From NCBI RefSeq assembly GCF_016834655.1, contig NZ_JAENHP010000017.1:124001-188000 (forward strand): DNA of 64,000 nucleotides, read 5' to 3'. The position numbers and the translations under genes were made by a program. Shown here in pieces: positions 16,601 to 24,594 of the stretch (positions are counted from its first letter, which is position 1; every line of letters starts with the position of its first letter). The DNA comes from Paractinoplanes ovalisporus. Lineage in GTDB: Bacteria; Actinomycetota; Actinomycetes; Mycobacteriales; Micromonosporaceae. The notes under the pieces were generated by a model, which saw only the letters and a program-made list of their open reading frames with translations, had not been told where the DNA came from and made no database searches.

Positions 16601-17959
16601 TGGAGCCGGCCGATCCCCGCCGGCTCCGTCAACGTGGCTTGCCTGGGCGAACGCTGGTGCTCGTACAGTAACGGCGGCGACACCTACGTCTTCGACCTTC
16701 GCCGTCCGGACTCGGCCCTGGTCAGGATCGGCGTCGTGCGCTGGTTGTCGGCTTACACGGCGCCGGGATGGCTGGTCTACGAACGTGCCGACGGCGTCCT
16801 CCTGACGCAGCCGTTGACGACAGCGACGTGGGAACCGGTGGAGATCGGACCGTCGAACGTTCTGCGGCAGACCAAAACCCGGGGAGTCCTCTCTTTCTCG
16901 TCTGGCGGGAGGGGCGCCGTTCGTGTCCTGGACACCGGCCGGGTAATCGACCGTCCGAACACCTTCGACCTACCCCTGGGCGAGCACTGGTTCGTGCTCC
17001 TGGATGCCTCGGGATCGGCGATGTTGCACCACCGGAGCACCGCGGCGAAAGACGTCTTCCTGGGCGACGACGTGACGGATCTGCGGGGGCTGCCGGACGC
17101 CTCCCTGGCTGTGCTGCACTCGTCAGGAAAGGTGGACCGCTGGCGGATAAGCGCCGGCCGGCCTGTCAAACAGGCGATGCTCGACGGAATCGCCGACCTG
17201 ACGGTCGACCGGAACAGACGCATTGTCACGGCCCGGTTAAACGACGGAACGTCCAGCCTGGTCGATCTGTCGGGTCCGGCACCGAAGATCTACCCGGTCG
17301 GACGAGGTGGCAAAGTGGTCTACATCGGCCTGACCGACCGCTGGGCGTTCGTCGTCGCCGATGCGGCCACCCCGTCCACCGAGTTGTGGGACATCGGCGG
17401 AGTTCCCCGTCGCATCGGCGACCTGGCCGGACTGCCGTTGTCAGCCAGCGCGCCGTTTCCGATCAAGGGTTATGACATCGACGCCGGCGGGTCGTGGATA
17501 GTGATGCGCCGGAACGCGCTGAGCCCCACACCCCTCGATCTGTGGCACCTCGGAAACAACCCGAAGCATGTCAGGCTGTCCCCGGTGAACCACGGCGGCC
17601 CCTACTTCGCCGGCCCCTACGCCATGGAGATCGACGACGCCGGGTCGATGTCCCTCTTCGATCTACCACAGAGCACAGCGCCTCCCCACGAGAAGGTGCG
17701 CAGGGAGTACGTCTCCGGTCTGCAGCTCGCTGACAACGGGGCTTGGGGCCTGTTCGAGCACGGCGATCGGAGCGACGGCGCTTGGAAAGATCTCCTAGTC
17801 ACGGTGAGGCTGCTGCAACCCGCGCCAGCCATCTTGCGGCCGGATGCGTGGGCCGTTGCTTGCACGCTCGTAGGCCAGAAGCCGCTGTCGAAGGAGCGCT
17901 GGCAGCAGATCGTCCCGGACGTTCCCTACCGGGAGATCTGCCGCAGCAAGGTGTACTGA
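13622..17959 (+). CDS. Membrane-embedded NACHT NTPase with C-terminal beta-propeller-like region
   Basis: 1445 residues from the ATG at 13622 (weak ribosome site; a GTG near 13669 is possible). Two N-terminal membrane segments (about 35-57 and 67-83) precede a NACHT domain: Walker A GDPGSGKS at about 181-188 and Walker B LLVLDGLDEM at about 260-269. Residues about 440-770 hold eight or nine hydrophobic segments. Then comes YEFRHLHVQRHLAGR, a conserved stretch of actinobacterial NACHT proteins, another membrane segment (about 840-860), and a C-terminal region of about 580 residues rich in beta strands and W/D motifs, like a degenerate WD40 sensor. NACHT proteins are STAND switches and some are antiphage sensors; the effector here is not recognisable. 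A TTA leucine codon at 17237 could make translation bldA-dependent. Confidence 0.88.
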   Translation: MHTGRDDPVARRSSCVVPIPRRPDLRRLSSRAKWTISIVAALVAIASLLLALGFGRTNVRDAADSLASVGSAFLSLLSVVVSVYFGVTAKPSSHTPEAHLTAAAELLRSRVRTQWEQEIVTRRLEHPRPLRLRWVRTGRPAGERSPAITDGQLLEPNDPVPAAGMVRQFRELANRQLLILGDPGSGKSTLALLFTVAALDTPNPEDPVPVLLPLAQWRPDQEDLRTWAAQWISDTNPELADAERYGEDAARALVDSNRVLLVLDGLDEMHERLRVPAARHLGGIALPQGLSTVVTCRALAYEELVAEAGRLPMAAEVTISPVTVDDAIEFLVEAEQAGNKRWHKVTRAMRAEPDGPLAKALSTPLMISLARAVYEPAANHPAELARFSSRAEVEEHLLDQFLITAYGGRDEAGKPERWLTTLARHLRHRLFSPTLTWWDLPRAVPSSVIVGTVTAVIGLVGLISCTLITPFPADNAVLGLALGLGAGIVSGLGAGRSRARRALPRTGRLRRAGSIAATTARDALAAVVLATLVTEVASRAGSGAYQDPVEALTSAVFVAALAGAFSLINTVLSTWRSALPTRPSWNLRRLPAQLLSGIATGLTFALPVGLLVGVVAGINSLNSGESIAGSLLFGGGWLALITAIAITVGIGLPIGVGRWLATPLDGQDPVSPRSVLRSDRLTCFVIAVAAGVSVGSGIALVATVEPALIQFAGYGGGPAIGPALFGGLAVFGSVLLGAGSPWTSYTVARIWLALWGLLPWRILSFLENAHERGVLRQVGPDYEFRHLHVQRHLAGRPDLRRRVAPRRVAREYANPRQQARSALTDRRRSRVGTVAACAVLPLAVGTLTVPVVRDEFTLYFSRLRDQRAALLDARADELDTEAAMDALRLRIAAREIDSDRGAAHELGAAVETMGASGVDPVRFRSGPIVRTGHWALTSGPDEPVRAWDLSADRPSPREMVGKPGQPELLNVGSIKISHGDGTQTLLGYDDDTFWSRPIPAGSVNVACLGERWCSYSNGGDTYVFDLRRPDSALVRIGVVRWLSAYTAPGWLVYERADGVLLTQPLTTATWEPVEIGPSNVLRQTKTRGVLSFSSGGRGAVRVLDTGRVIDRPNTFDLPLGEHWFVLLDASGSAMLHHRSTAAKDVFLGDDVTDLRGLPDASLAVLHSSGKVDRWRISAGRPVKQAMLDGIADLTVDRNRRIVTARLNDGTSSLVDLSGPAPKIYPVGRGGKVVYIGLTDRWAFVVADAATPSTELWDIGGVPRRIGDLAGLPLSASAPFPIKGYDIDAGGSWIVMRRNALSPTPLDLWHLGNNPKHVRLSPVNHGGPYFAGPYAMEIDDAGSMSLFDLPQSTAPPHEKVRREYVSGLQLADNGAWGLFEHGDRSDGAWKDLLVTVRLLQPAPAILRPDAWAVACTLVGQKPLSKERWQQIVPDVPYREICRSKVY

Positions 17960-17962
17960 TTC

Positions 17963-18976
17963 CTAGGAGAACAGGGCGCTGTAACCGTTCAGGGCCGGCT
18001 GGCCGCCGAGGTGGGCGTAGAGCACGGTCGAGTCCTTGGCGATCTCGCCGCGGGAAACGAGGTCGATGAGCGCGGCCATCGACTTGCCCTCGTAGACCGG
18101 GTCGGTGACCATTCCCTCCGTACGGGCGGCGACCCGCATCGCCTCGAGTGTGGTCTCGTCGGGGATGCCGTAGACGCCCGCGTGGTAGCGCTCGTCGAGC
18201 AGGATCTCGTCCTCGGTCAGGTCGCGGCCCAGGCCGATCAGGGCGGCCGTGTTGCGGGCGATCCGGGCCACCTGCTCACGGGTCTCGGCGGGCTTGGCCG
18301 ACGCGTCGATGCCGAGCACGCGGCGGGGGCGGCCGCCGGCGTCCTTCAGGGCGGCGAAACCGGCGATCATGCCGGCCTGGGTGCTGCCGGTGACCGAGCA
18401 GACGATCACGGTGTCGAAGAAGACGCCCAACTCCTCTTCCTGCTGCGCTACCTCGTACGCCCAATTGGCGAAGCCCAGACCCCCGAGCTTGTGGTCGGAG
18501 GCGCCGGCCGGGATCGCGTACGGCTTGCCGCCCGAAGCCTCGATGTCGCGCAGGGCCTGCTCCCAGCTCTCCTTGAAGCCGATGCCGAACTCGGACCGTA
18601 CGAGCCGCACCTCGGCCCCGGCGAGCCGGCTGATCAGGATGTTGCCGACCTTGTCGTAGACGGAGTCGGGCCACTCGACCCAGCTCTCCTGCACGAGCAC
18701 GCACTTGAGACCGGCCCGCGCGGCGACGGCGGCGACCTGACGGGTGTGGTTCGACTGCACGCCGCCGATCGAGACCAGGGTGTCGCACCCCTGCGCGAGC
18801 GCGTCGGCGACCAGATACTCCAGCTTGCGCGTCTTGTTTCCCCCGTACGCAATTCCGCTGTTGCAGTCCTCCCGCTTGGCCCAGACGGCGGCGCCGCCGA
18901 GGTGGGCGGTGAGCCGGTCGAGGCGGTGCACCGGGGAGGGGCCGAAGAGCAGCGGGTAGCGCTCAAAGTTGATCAT
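17963..18976 (-). CDS. acdS: 1-aminocyclopropane-1-carboxylate (ACC) deaminase
   Basis: 337 residues, the usual AcdS length. The PLP lysine is in GGNKTRKLEYL (Lys48), the nucleophilic Ser in IGGVQSNHTRQ (Ser75), and the Tyr-Glu pair that separates ACC deaminases from D-cysteine desulfhydrases is present in TDPVYEGKSM. PAGASDHKLGGLGF and LYAHLGGQPALNGY also fit. It converts ACC, the plant ethylene precursor, to 2-oxobutyrate and ammonia, a trait of plant-associated soil bacteria. The ATG overlaps the stop of the GntR gene, so regulator and enzyme form an operon. Confidence 0.93.
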   Translation of the reverse strand: MINFERYPLLFGPSPVHRLDRLTAHLGGAAVWAKREDCNSGIAYGGNKTRKLEYLVADALAQGCDTLVSIGGVQSNHTRQVAAVAARAGLKCVLVQESWVEWPDSVYDKVGNILISRLAGAEVRLVRSEFGIGFKESWEQALRDIEASGGKPYAIPAGASDHKLGGLGFANWAYEVAQQEEELGVFFDTVIVCSVTGSTQAGMIAGFAALKDAGGRPRRVLGIDASAKPAETREQVARIARNTAALIGLGRDLTEDEILLDERYHAGVYGIPDETTLEAMRVAARTEGMVTDPVYEGKSMAALIDLVSRGEIAKDSTVLYAHLGGQPALNGYSALFS

Positions 18977-19605
18977 GCGGTTCTCTCTTCCAACGAGCGC
19001 CAGATCAGCGACGTGAGGTGGGTGGCGTGCGGGACATCGCCGGCGGCGCAGGCGGCGATCAGGTCGTCGTGCCGCTCGACCGAACGGCGGGCCTGGCTGC
19101 GCGCGAACTGCAGGCGCTCGAGCCGGCGGATCAGCGGGGTGTAACGCTCGATGGTGGCGGCCAGGGCCCGGTTGCCGCTGGCCCGTACGAGAACTCCGTG
19201 CAGCTCGTCGTCGGCCGCCATGGCCGCGTCGATGTCACCGGTGCGGGTCGCGGCCTCGAAGCGCCGGTTGGCCTCCCGCATCGCCTCGACATCACCCGGG
19301 GTGAGCCGGCCGACGGTGGTGCTCGCGGCGAGCTCGTGCATCGCCCGTACGACGGCGGCGGCGTCGCTGACCTCACGCGCCAGCACCTCGGTGACCCGGG
19401 TGTAGCTCTGCGGCTTCATCTCGACGAGCCCTTCACCGGCGAGCCGGGCCAGAGCGTCACGCACCGGGGCCCGCGACAGCCCGAGCCGGTCGGCCAGGTC
19501 GGCGCTGTTCACCACGGCTCCCGGCGCCAGGTCACCGCGCACGACGGCATCACGAATCGACTCGTACGCCGTCTCCCGCAGCAGCCGCCGCTCCACCCGT
19601 TCCAC
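18973..19605 (-). CDS. GntR family regulator, FCD subfamily
   Basis: 210 residues from GTG at 19605, chosen because GAGAGGA lies nine bases upstream; a TTG at 19638 would add 11 residues. The winged helix reads SIRDAVVRGDLAPG, then LADRLGLSRAPVRDALARLAGEGLV. The C-terminal FCD domain is helical, with D-x-x-x-H metal ligands likely in ADDELHGVL. It probably senses a small carboxylate (ACC or a related compound) and controls acdS, to which it is coupled. Confidence 0.92.
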   Translation of the reverse strand: MERVERRLLRETAYESIRDAVVRGDLAPGAVVNSADLADRLGLSRAPVRDALARLAGEGLVEMKPQSYTRVTEVLAREVSDAAAVVRAMHELAASTTVGRLTPGDVEAMREANRRFEAATRTGDIDAAMAADDELHGVLVRASGNRALAATIERYTPLIRRLERLQFARSQARRSVERHDDLIAACAAGDVPHATHLTSLIWRSLEERTA

Positions 19606-19740
19606 AGCTTGTGGTCCTCTCACCCGGCACTCCGGCAACTGAAATGTTAGATGTCAGCTCACAAAAAAGCGAGCGCCCGATGAGTTCCGTCCGCTTCCCG
19701 GGTCCTACAGGCGATATCGCCGTTTCAGAGGAGGACTCGA

Positions 19741-20487
19741 ATGACCGTCCCGCCCGTTGTCGACCTGGCCACCTGGCAGGCCGCCCGCGACGAGCTGCTG
19801 ACACGCGAGAAGGCGCACACCCGGGCCGGCGACGCCCTGGCCGCGGCCCGGCGCCGGTTGCCGATGGTGGAGTTCGACCCGAAGGTCCCGGTCGTGGGCG
19901 CCGACGGCCCGGTCCCGTTCCTCGACCTCTTCCAGGGGCGCGACGAACTCATCATCTACAAGCACATGTGGTACGACGGAGCACCGCACCAGGGGCAGTG
20001 CGAGGGGTGCACCTACGCCGCCTGGCACCTGCGGGACCAGACCTACCTCAACACCCGCGGCGTCTCGCTGGCGATCGTGACCACCGGGCGGTGGGACGAG
20101 GTGGCCGCCTTCACCGGGTTCATGGGCTACGACCAGCCCTGGTACTCCGTGCGCGACGCCCCGGCGCCGGTCGGGAACGAGATGGGCAGCTTCGCCTGTT
20201 ACCTGCGCGACGGCGAGCGGGCCTTCCTCACCTACACGACCACGGGCCGAGGCACGGAACCCACGAACGGCACCTTCGCGCTGCTCGACATGACCCCGTA
20301 CGGGCGGGGTGAAGCCTGGCAGGAAAACCCGGCCGGCTGGCCCGAGGGGCGGAACCCCTGCTGGTATTGGCGCACCGACACCGACGGGAACCCCGGCTGG
20401 GGCCCGACCACCCGGCCCGTGCCGCAGTGGACACGCCCCGGGGCGACGCCACCGGAGACCCTCGGCCGCACTGGCCATCATCACTGA
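19741..20487 (+). CDS. DUF899 family thioredoxin-like protein
   Basis: 248 residues with a strong AGAGGAGG ribosome site. It has the DUF899 pattern: LLTREKAHTRAGDALAAARR (helical start), LIIYKHMWY, QCEGCTYAAWHL with a CxxC in a thioredoxin-like position, and FNTR-like NTRGVSLAIV. A central C-x2-C suggests redox or metal function, but the activity of this family is unsettled. It is monocistronic, downstream and divergent from the GntR/acdS operon. Confidence 0.88.
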   Translation: MTVPPVVDLATWQAARDELLTREKAHTRAGDALAAARRRLPMVEFDPKVPVVGADGPVPFLDLFQGRDELIIYKHMWYDGAPHQGQCEGCTYAAWHLRDQTYLNTRGVSLAIVTTGRWDEVAAFTGFMGYDQPWYSVRDAPAPVGNEMGSFACYLRDGERAFLTYTTTGRGTEPTNGTFALLDMTPYGRGEAWQENPAGWPEGRNPCWYWRTDTDGNPGWGPTTRPVPQWTRPGATPPETLGRTGHHH

Positions 20488-20926
20488 CCAGTCACGGCGC
20501 GGTCAGACCGGGCAGTTGCCGTGCGTCATGAGCCGCGACTGCCATCAGTAGACGCCGATGCCCACAGCCCCACAAGCGGCGCTGTCCACAGTTCTCGGTT
20601 GTCCACAGCGCGGCGTCGTCGGGGGCGTGACGATCGGCGAAAACGGCCATAATGCTGGTGGCGGTGGCCCCCAGGGAGGGCGGGTCTCTATGCGGGGACC
20701 CCCTATCCAGCAGCAAGCGGTGGAGTTCGATCGAGTGGTGCCGGCGTCGGGGAACCTGCGGGGCGCGGGGAACAGCTCGACGCGGACCTTTTGGCCGGCG
20801 GCGGCCGACAGGAGCAAGCGCACCCAATGCCACGCCGGGTGCACCGACAGCCCCCGCTGATACGCCCACGATGGTGCCGGGGACCGTACGCTGGTCGCCG
20901 GCACCGCCGTGTGGACGGAGAGCACC
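20488..20926. other. 439 bp without an intact gene; transposase-like scrap and paired CCACA boxes
   Basis: No intact reading frame is supported. CTGTCCACA (20582) and TTGTCCACA (20599) look like actinobacterial DnaA boxes but only two occur. The right half (20700-20862) resembles a decayed IS481-type integrase end, listed separately. Confidence 0.5.
20700..20862 (+). pseudogene. Decayed IS481/rve-type transposase C-terminal fragment
   Basis: The reading AVEFDRVVPASGNL at about 20717-20760 resembles the beta-strand tail of IS481-family transposases. Normal continuation is lost after the first dozen residues, as expected after frameshifts. There is no start, no catalytic DDE core and no terminal inverted repeat. 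Confidence 0.35.
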
Positions 20927-21240
20927 ATGGCCCGGCAGCAATGGGCACAGCTCCCCGCGGCGCTCCGTAATCTGATCACCGCTCACGAAGGCTCCATCGA
21001 GCACGTCCACGATCCGGGCGCCGGGTCGAATGCCGACTTCGCCGCGACGCTCACTGTTCTCGACGTCGGTCGGGTCTTCTGCAAAGGCGTTCGGGTCGAC
21101 ACCGACCGGGCCGGCTTCCTGCGCAACGAGATTCGGCTCAACCGGCACCTCCCCCGGGACCTGGTCCCGAGGCTGCGCTGGAGCACAGAAGCGGAAGGCT
21201 GGCTGATCGCCGTCTTCGATCACGTCCCCGGCCTGCGTGG
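20927..21240 (+). pseudogene. Phosphotransferase (APH-like) N-terminal fragment
   Basis: An ATG with a GGACGGAG site opens a normal kinase N-lobe: FCKGVRVDTDRAGFLRNEI has the ATP-binding Lys, then LPRDLVPRLRW and LIAVFDHVPG, the usual hinge of aminoglycoside/choline-kinase-like phosphotransferases. Family similarity stops right after VFDHVPG (about 21236), where sequence of a minus-strand gene begins, and the frame ends at 21277 after unrelated residues. The C-lobe with the catalytic HxD is missing, so the product cannot be active. Confidence 0.65.
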
Positions 21241-21525
21241 TGCGGGATACCGCGGGCCTTGTCGCGAACGATCGTGACGTCGGCGCGGGGTGAGATCGTG
21301 CTCTCCACGTCGGCGGCGGCGACCGTATGAGCTGTCGTTGAAGAACTGGTTGATCTGCAGTGGTGTGAGGCCGGTGTAGCTGTGAGCGAGAGCCGCGTAC
21401 AGGGCGAGCTGGTCGGCGGCGTGCGGTGACTTCGAGCCGAACGCCTGCGAGGCGAGGATCTGCAGGAGGTCGGCGCCGGTTCCCGCGCACACGAATGCGG
21501 CGGCACCGCGATGGTGCCGCCGCAT
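21238..21525 (-). pseudogene. Penicillin acylase family protein, broken N-terminal fragment
   Basis: Two frames together read like the N-terminal part of actinobacterial penicillin acylase family proteins: DQLALYAALAHSYTGLTP then INQFFNDSSYG in one frame, and DVESTISPRADVTIVRDKA with GIPH in the other. The frame changes near 21330. The gene is cut off after GIPH (about 21240), exactly where the phosphotransferase fragment of the opposite strand ends. The intact enzyme would be several hundred residues and secreted. Family call is by remembered pattern, not a search. Confidence 0.5.
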
Positions 21526-21566
21526 CCTCCCCAGGCCAGGCTTTCGGTAGCGCCGCCGACGACGGG

Positions 21567-21659
21567 TCAGGTTGTCAGTTGCGCCGGCGACGATGGTTCA
21601 GGTTGTCAGTTGCGCCGGCGACGATGGTTCAGGTTCTAGCTGCGCCGGCGACGGCGGGT
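21567..21659. repeat. 31-bp tandem repeat x3 duplicating the 3' end of the LAxTG gene
   Basis: Units at 21567-21597, 21598-21628 (identical) and 21629-21659 (diverged). The third contains the stop codon and last codons of the minus-strand surface protein gene, so the two outer copies look like tandem duplications of that gene's 3' end. Confidence 0.88.
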
Positions 21660-23210
21660 CAGGACGACTGCGGCGACGCCGAGGATGAGTAGCAGGAGGC
21701 CTCCGCCGGCCGCGGCGGCGATGTTGGCGCCGGTCAGGGCCAGAGCGCCGCTCTCTTTGTCGGGCTCGGCGGCGGTGTTGACGGCCGGCGGCGGGGTGGC
21801 TGCGGGCGTGGCGCTGGGGCTCGACGCGGGCTCCACCGGCTCCTCGTCGGCGGGCTCCTCCGCGGGCGTCCCGGCCGGGGGACGGACGGTGTAGGTGGTC
21901 CTCGGGCGGGTGGCGACGGTCAGCAGCGGCGGGGCCGACGCCTCCGCCGAAAGGTGACCGAGAGCGACGTCGAGCAGGTGGGTGCCACCGAGGGTCACCT
22001 CGACGCGCAGGGCCGCGGCCTCCGCCCGTACGGCGGAATCGGTGATCGTCTGACGCGGACCGCCCAGCGAGACCTTGGCCGAGAGCAGCGACGAACCGGT
22101 GAGACCGCCGAACAGGTCGAGGCCGACGCTGGTGTCCCGGGTGTCCAGGGTGGCGACCGGTTTGCCGGCGGCGGTCACCCGGAGCACGGCGGGCCGGTAG
22201 TCGACCTCGCTGTACCGACGGTCACCGGTCGCCGTGACGGTCAGCGTCGGCTGCGTGATCACTTTGATCGACACCTCCTGCGGGGTGCCGCCGAACAGCG
22301 TCAGATCCGACAGGGCGACCCCGGCCGCGGCGCTCACGGCGAGACGACCCTTCCTCCGTACGAGGTCGGTGGCGCTCTGCGTCGATCCGGTGGGCCCGAG
22401 TTTGAGCAGGCTGGTCGGCTGCCCGGTTCCGGACGGGCGCATGGCGCGGATGGCCGGGGTGGCGCCACCCCCGCCGAGGAACTGCGCGCCGGCCAGCATG
22501 GTGGCGCTGCGGGTGAGCGGTCCGGTTTCGCCGCAGAGGTACGCGTCGTCCCAGCGCGCGTCCGCGGTCGTCCTTCCGAGCTGGATCGTCGCCAGCCCGC
22601 CGGCGTTGACGCTGACCAGGCTCTTGTCGTCGCGTTTACCCAGTCCCGTCACCGACCGGTTCGCCCCGGCCGCGACACTCTCATCCGCCCCCGCCGCGCG
22701 GCTCTCGTCGTCCCCGGCGCGGTCGCCGCGCTCCCCCGGGGCGCGACTCTCGTCCTTCCCGGCGCGGCCGCCGCGCTCCCCCGGGGCGCGACTCTCATCC
22801 TTCCCGGCGCGGCCGCCGTGTTCTCCCGGGGCGCGGCTCTCGGCGACTGTGCCCGCTATCGGGACGCCGGGGACGCGCAGGCCGAGCAGCCTGGCGTCGG
22901 CGTAGCGGCCGGTGGCGACCGTGCGGTGCGGGCGCCCGGCGCTGTCGGCGCTGCCCTGGGCCGAGGCCAGCCGCACGTCGGCCAGGGCGGGCAGGCCGGG
23001 GCGCAGCAGGCCGGCGTCCAGGACGCTGACCTTGGCGAGGTCGGCCCGGGCGGTGGCGGTGAAGCGGGCTCCCTCGCACTCGCCGGTCGCGCCCGTGCGT
23101 CCCTGCGCCTCGGCCGGAACGGCGACGACGGCGAGGGCAGCCACAGCGGCGGCCACCCCGGAGAATGCAGGATGCGTCCGAGGGGTGTGGAAGGGGCGCG
23201 GGTGGAGCAT
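21636..23210 (-). CDS. Secreted surface protein with LAxTG sorting signal
   Basis: 524 residues from the ATG at 23210. A hydrophobic N-terminal export segment (about 14-32, ending VPAEAQG) is followed by a beta-rich region. Three to four tandem 15-residue repeats of the type ESRAPGERGGRAGKD (about residues 122-170) follow, then a long beta domain, a Pro/Glu linker, and a sorting signal: LALTG, a hydrophobic helix and RRRRRS. LAxTG is recognised by class E sortases common in high-GC actinobacteria, so the protein is probably attached to peptidoglycan. No sortase is encoded nearby. Function unknown. Confidence 0.8.
   Translation of the reverse strand: MLHPRPFHTPRTHPAFSGVAAAVAALAVVAVPAEAQGRTGATGECEGARFTATARADLAKVSVLDAGLLRPGLPALADVRLASAQGSADSAGRPHRTVATGRYADARLLGLRVPGVPIAGTVAESRAPGEHGGRAGKDESRAPGERGGRAGKDESRAPGERGDRAGDDESRAAGADESVAAGANRSVTGLGKRDDKSLVSVNAGGLATIQLGRTTADARWDDAYLCGETGPLTRSATMLAGAQFLGGGGATPAIRAMRPSGTGQPTSLLKLGPTGSTQSATDLVRRKGRLAVSAAAGVALSDLTLFGGTPQEVSIKVITQPTLTVTATGDRRYSEVDYRPAVLRVTAAGKPVATLDTRDTSVGLDLFGGLTGSSLLSAKVSLGGPRQTITDSAVRAEAAALRVEVTLGGTHLLDVALGHLSAEASAPPLLTVATRPRTTYTVRPPAGTPAEEPADEEPVEPASSPSATPAATPPPAVNTAAEPDKESGALALTGANIAAAAGGGLLLLILGVAAVVLTRRRRRS
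22690..22850. repeat. 45-bp tandem coding repeats (15-residue units)
   Basis: Three near-identical 45-bp units plus a degenerate fourth inside the surface-protein gene encode ESRAPGE-x-GGRAGKD. Near-identity at DNA level suggests recent expansion and likely length variation between strains. Confidence 0.85.
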
Positions 23211-23472
23211 GAAGGCCTCGCATGCCGGTCGACGACGGTGTCCGGCTTGACCATCGGGACAGGTTTTGCGGAGGGAACGGACGGATAAGCGGGTTTCCTT
23301 CATGAGCACATTCCGGCAAGTCAGACATGTCTGGGCTTATCGGAGCCCCGTGGGTACTAACGACCGATCTTCCGGTTCGTCACTCGTCGATCATCCACTG
23401 TGGATGGGCAGCTCGGGCCCAGGTTGGCGAGATAGATTGCTCGTCATGAGCGCTGAGGGCTGGTGAGCGGCG

Positions 23473-24432
23473 ATGATGACTCCGACACAGCTGCGCGCCT
23501 ATTCGGCCGTCGTACGGCTCGGCTCGGTCAAGTCGGCCGCCGCCCACCTGTCGGTCTCCGAGGCGGCGGTGTCGTTGCACATCGGCCAGTTGCGCCGTGA
23601 GCTGGGCGATCAGTTGTTCTCCCGCACGGCCGCGGGCCTGGCCTTCACCCCCGGCGGGCTGCGCCTGGCCAGCCGCGCCACCGAACTGCTCGGCCTGCAG
23701 GACATCACCGTCCTCGAAGTGAGCGCCGCCGGTCGCGGCCGCCGCCTGCTGCGGGTCGGCGCGTCCAGCCTGTTCGCCGAACACGCCGCGCCCGGCCTCA
23801 TCGAACTGTTCGCGGGCCGCGCCGACGACCTCGACCTGGAACTGAGCGTCCGCGACCCGGGCGCGTTCGAGACGTTGCTGCAGACCCGCACGATCGACAT
23901 CGCGATCGGCCCGCACCCGGCCGTGCTCGACGCGCCGTTCACGTCGCGGCCGGTGATGAACTACCGCGTGGTGGTCGTCGCCGGGCCTGACCACCCGATC
24001 GTCCACCTGCGCCCCTCGGCGGCCCAGCTGCGCGACCAGACCTGGTTGCTCGGCCCGTCGGCCGCCGCCAAGGTGGGCGCGGTGCCCGACCTGATGCGCC
24101 GGCTGGGCGTCCCCGAGGCCAACCAGCAGATCTACCAGAGCAACGCTGCCGCCCTCGAAGAGGCCAAACGCGGCCGCGGCCTGACTCCGGCGCTGTCGTT
24201 CGCCGTCGCCCCCGACGTCCGCAACGGTCTGCTGGTGCAGTTGCCCGGCCCCCACGCGGTGCTCGAGGCCGGCTGGCACGCGATCACCTTGGCCGATCAG
24301 GGCGGCCCGTCGGCGGCGGCCGAGCTCTGCCGTTTCGCCTCGACGCCGCGCGCGATCCAGGCCATGATGCGCGGTTCCGGCGCCAAGGTCGGCCACTTCC
24401 GCCCGTCCGTGCACGTCACGCTCTGGAGCTGA
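23473..24432 (+). CDS. LysR family transcriptional regulator
   Basis: 319 residues. The winged helix reads TPTQLRAYSAVVRLGSVKSA then AAAHLSVSEAAVSLHIGQLR; the effector domain begins at about 90. It lies at the far end of the cox operon, convergent with its last gene. LysR regulators next to actinobacterial CO dehydrogenase clusters have been described as controlling CO oxidation, so it is the best candidate for cox regulation here, by context only. The stop codon falls in the first unit of the 26-bp array. Confidence 0.9.
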   Translation: MMTPTQLRAYSAVVRLGSVKSAAAHLSVSEAAVSLHIGQLRRELGDQLFSRTAAGLAFTPGGLRLASRATELLGLQDITVLEVSAAGRGRRLLRVGASSLFAEHAAPGLIELFAGRADDLDLELSVRDPGAFETLLQTRTIDIAIGPHPAVLDAPFTSRPVMNYRVVVVAGPDHPIVHLRPSAAQLRDQTWLLGPSAAAKVGAVPDLMRRLGVPEANQQIYQSNAAALEEAKRGRGLTPALSFAVAPDVRNGLLVQLPGPHAVLEAGWHAITLADQGGPSAAAELCRFASTPRAIQAMMRGSGAKVGHFRPSVHVTLWS

Positions 24433-24594
24433 CCGGCTTCCAGTCTTCGGAAGCGCGACGAGCGACCAGCTTTCAGTTGGCGGACACGCGACCGGCTTTC
24501 AGTTGGCCGACGCGCGACCGGCTTTCAGTTGGCGGGCGGTCGACCGGTCTTCGGTTGGCGGGCGATCGACCGGCTTTCAAGTGGCGGGCGGTCG
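24431..24594. repeat. 26-bp tandem repeat array, 6 copies, containing both flanking stop codons
   Basis: Units starting at about 24431, 24464, 24490, 24516, 24542 and 24568 follow GACCGGCTTTCAGTTGGCGG plus six bases. The stop of the LysR gene (24430-24432) and the stop of the convergent 115-residue gene (24577-24579) are both in the array. Confidence 0.9.

Noticed and set aside
20582..20607. Two DnaA-box-like sequences as a replication origin
   Set aside because: Only two boxes, no dnaA/dnaN neighbours and no AT-rich unwinding region. The neighbourhood is gene debris.
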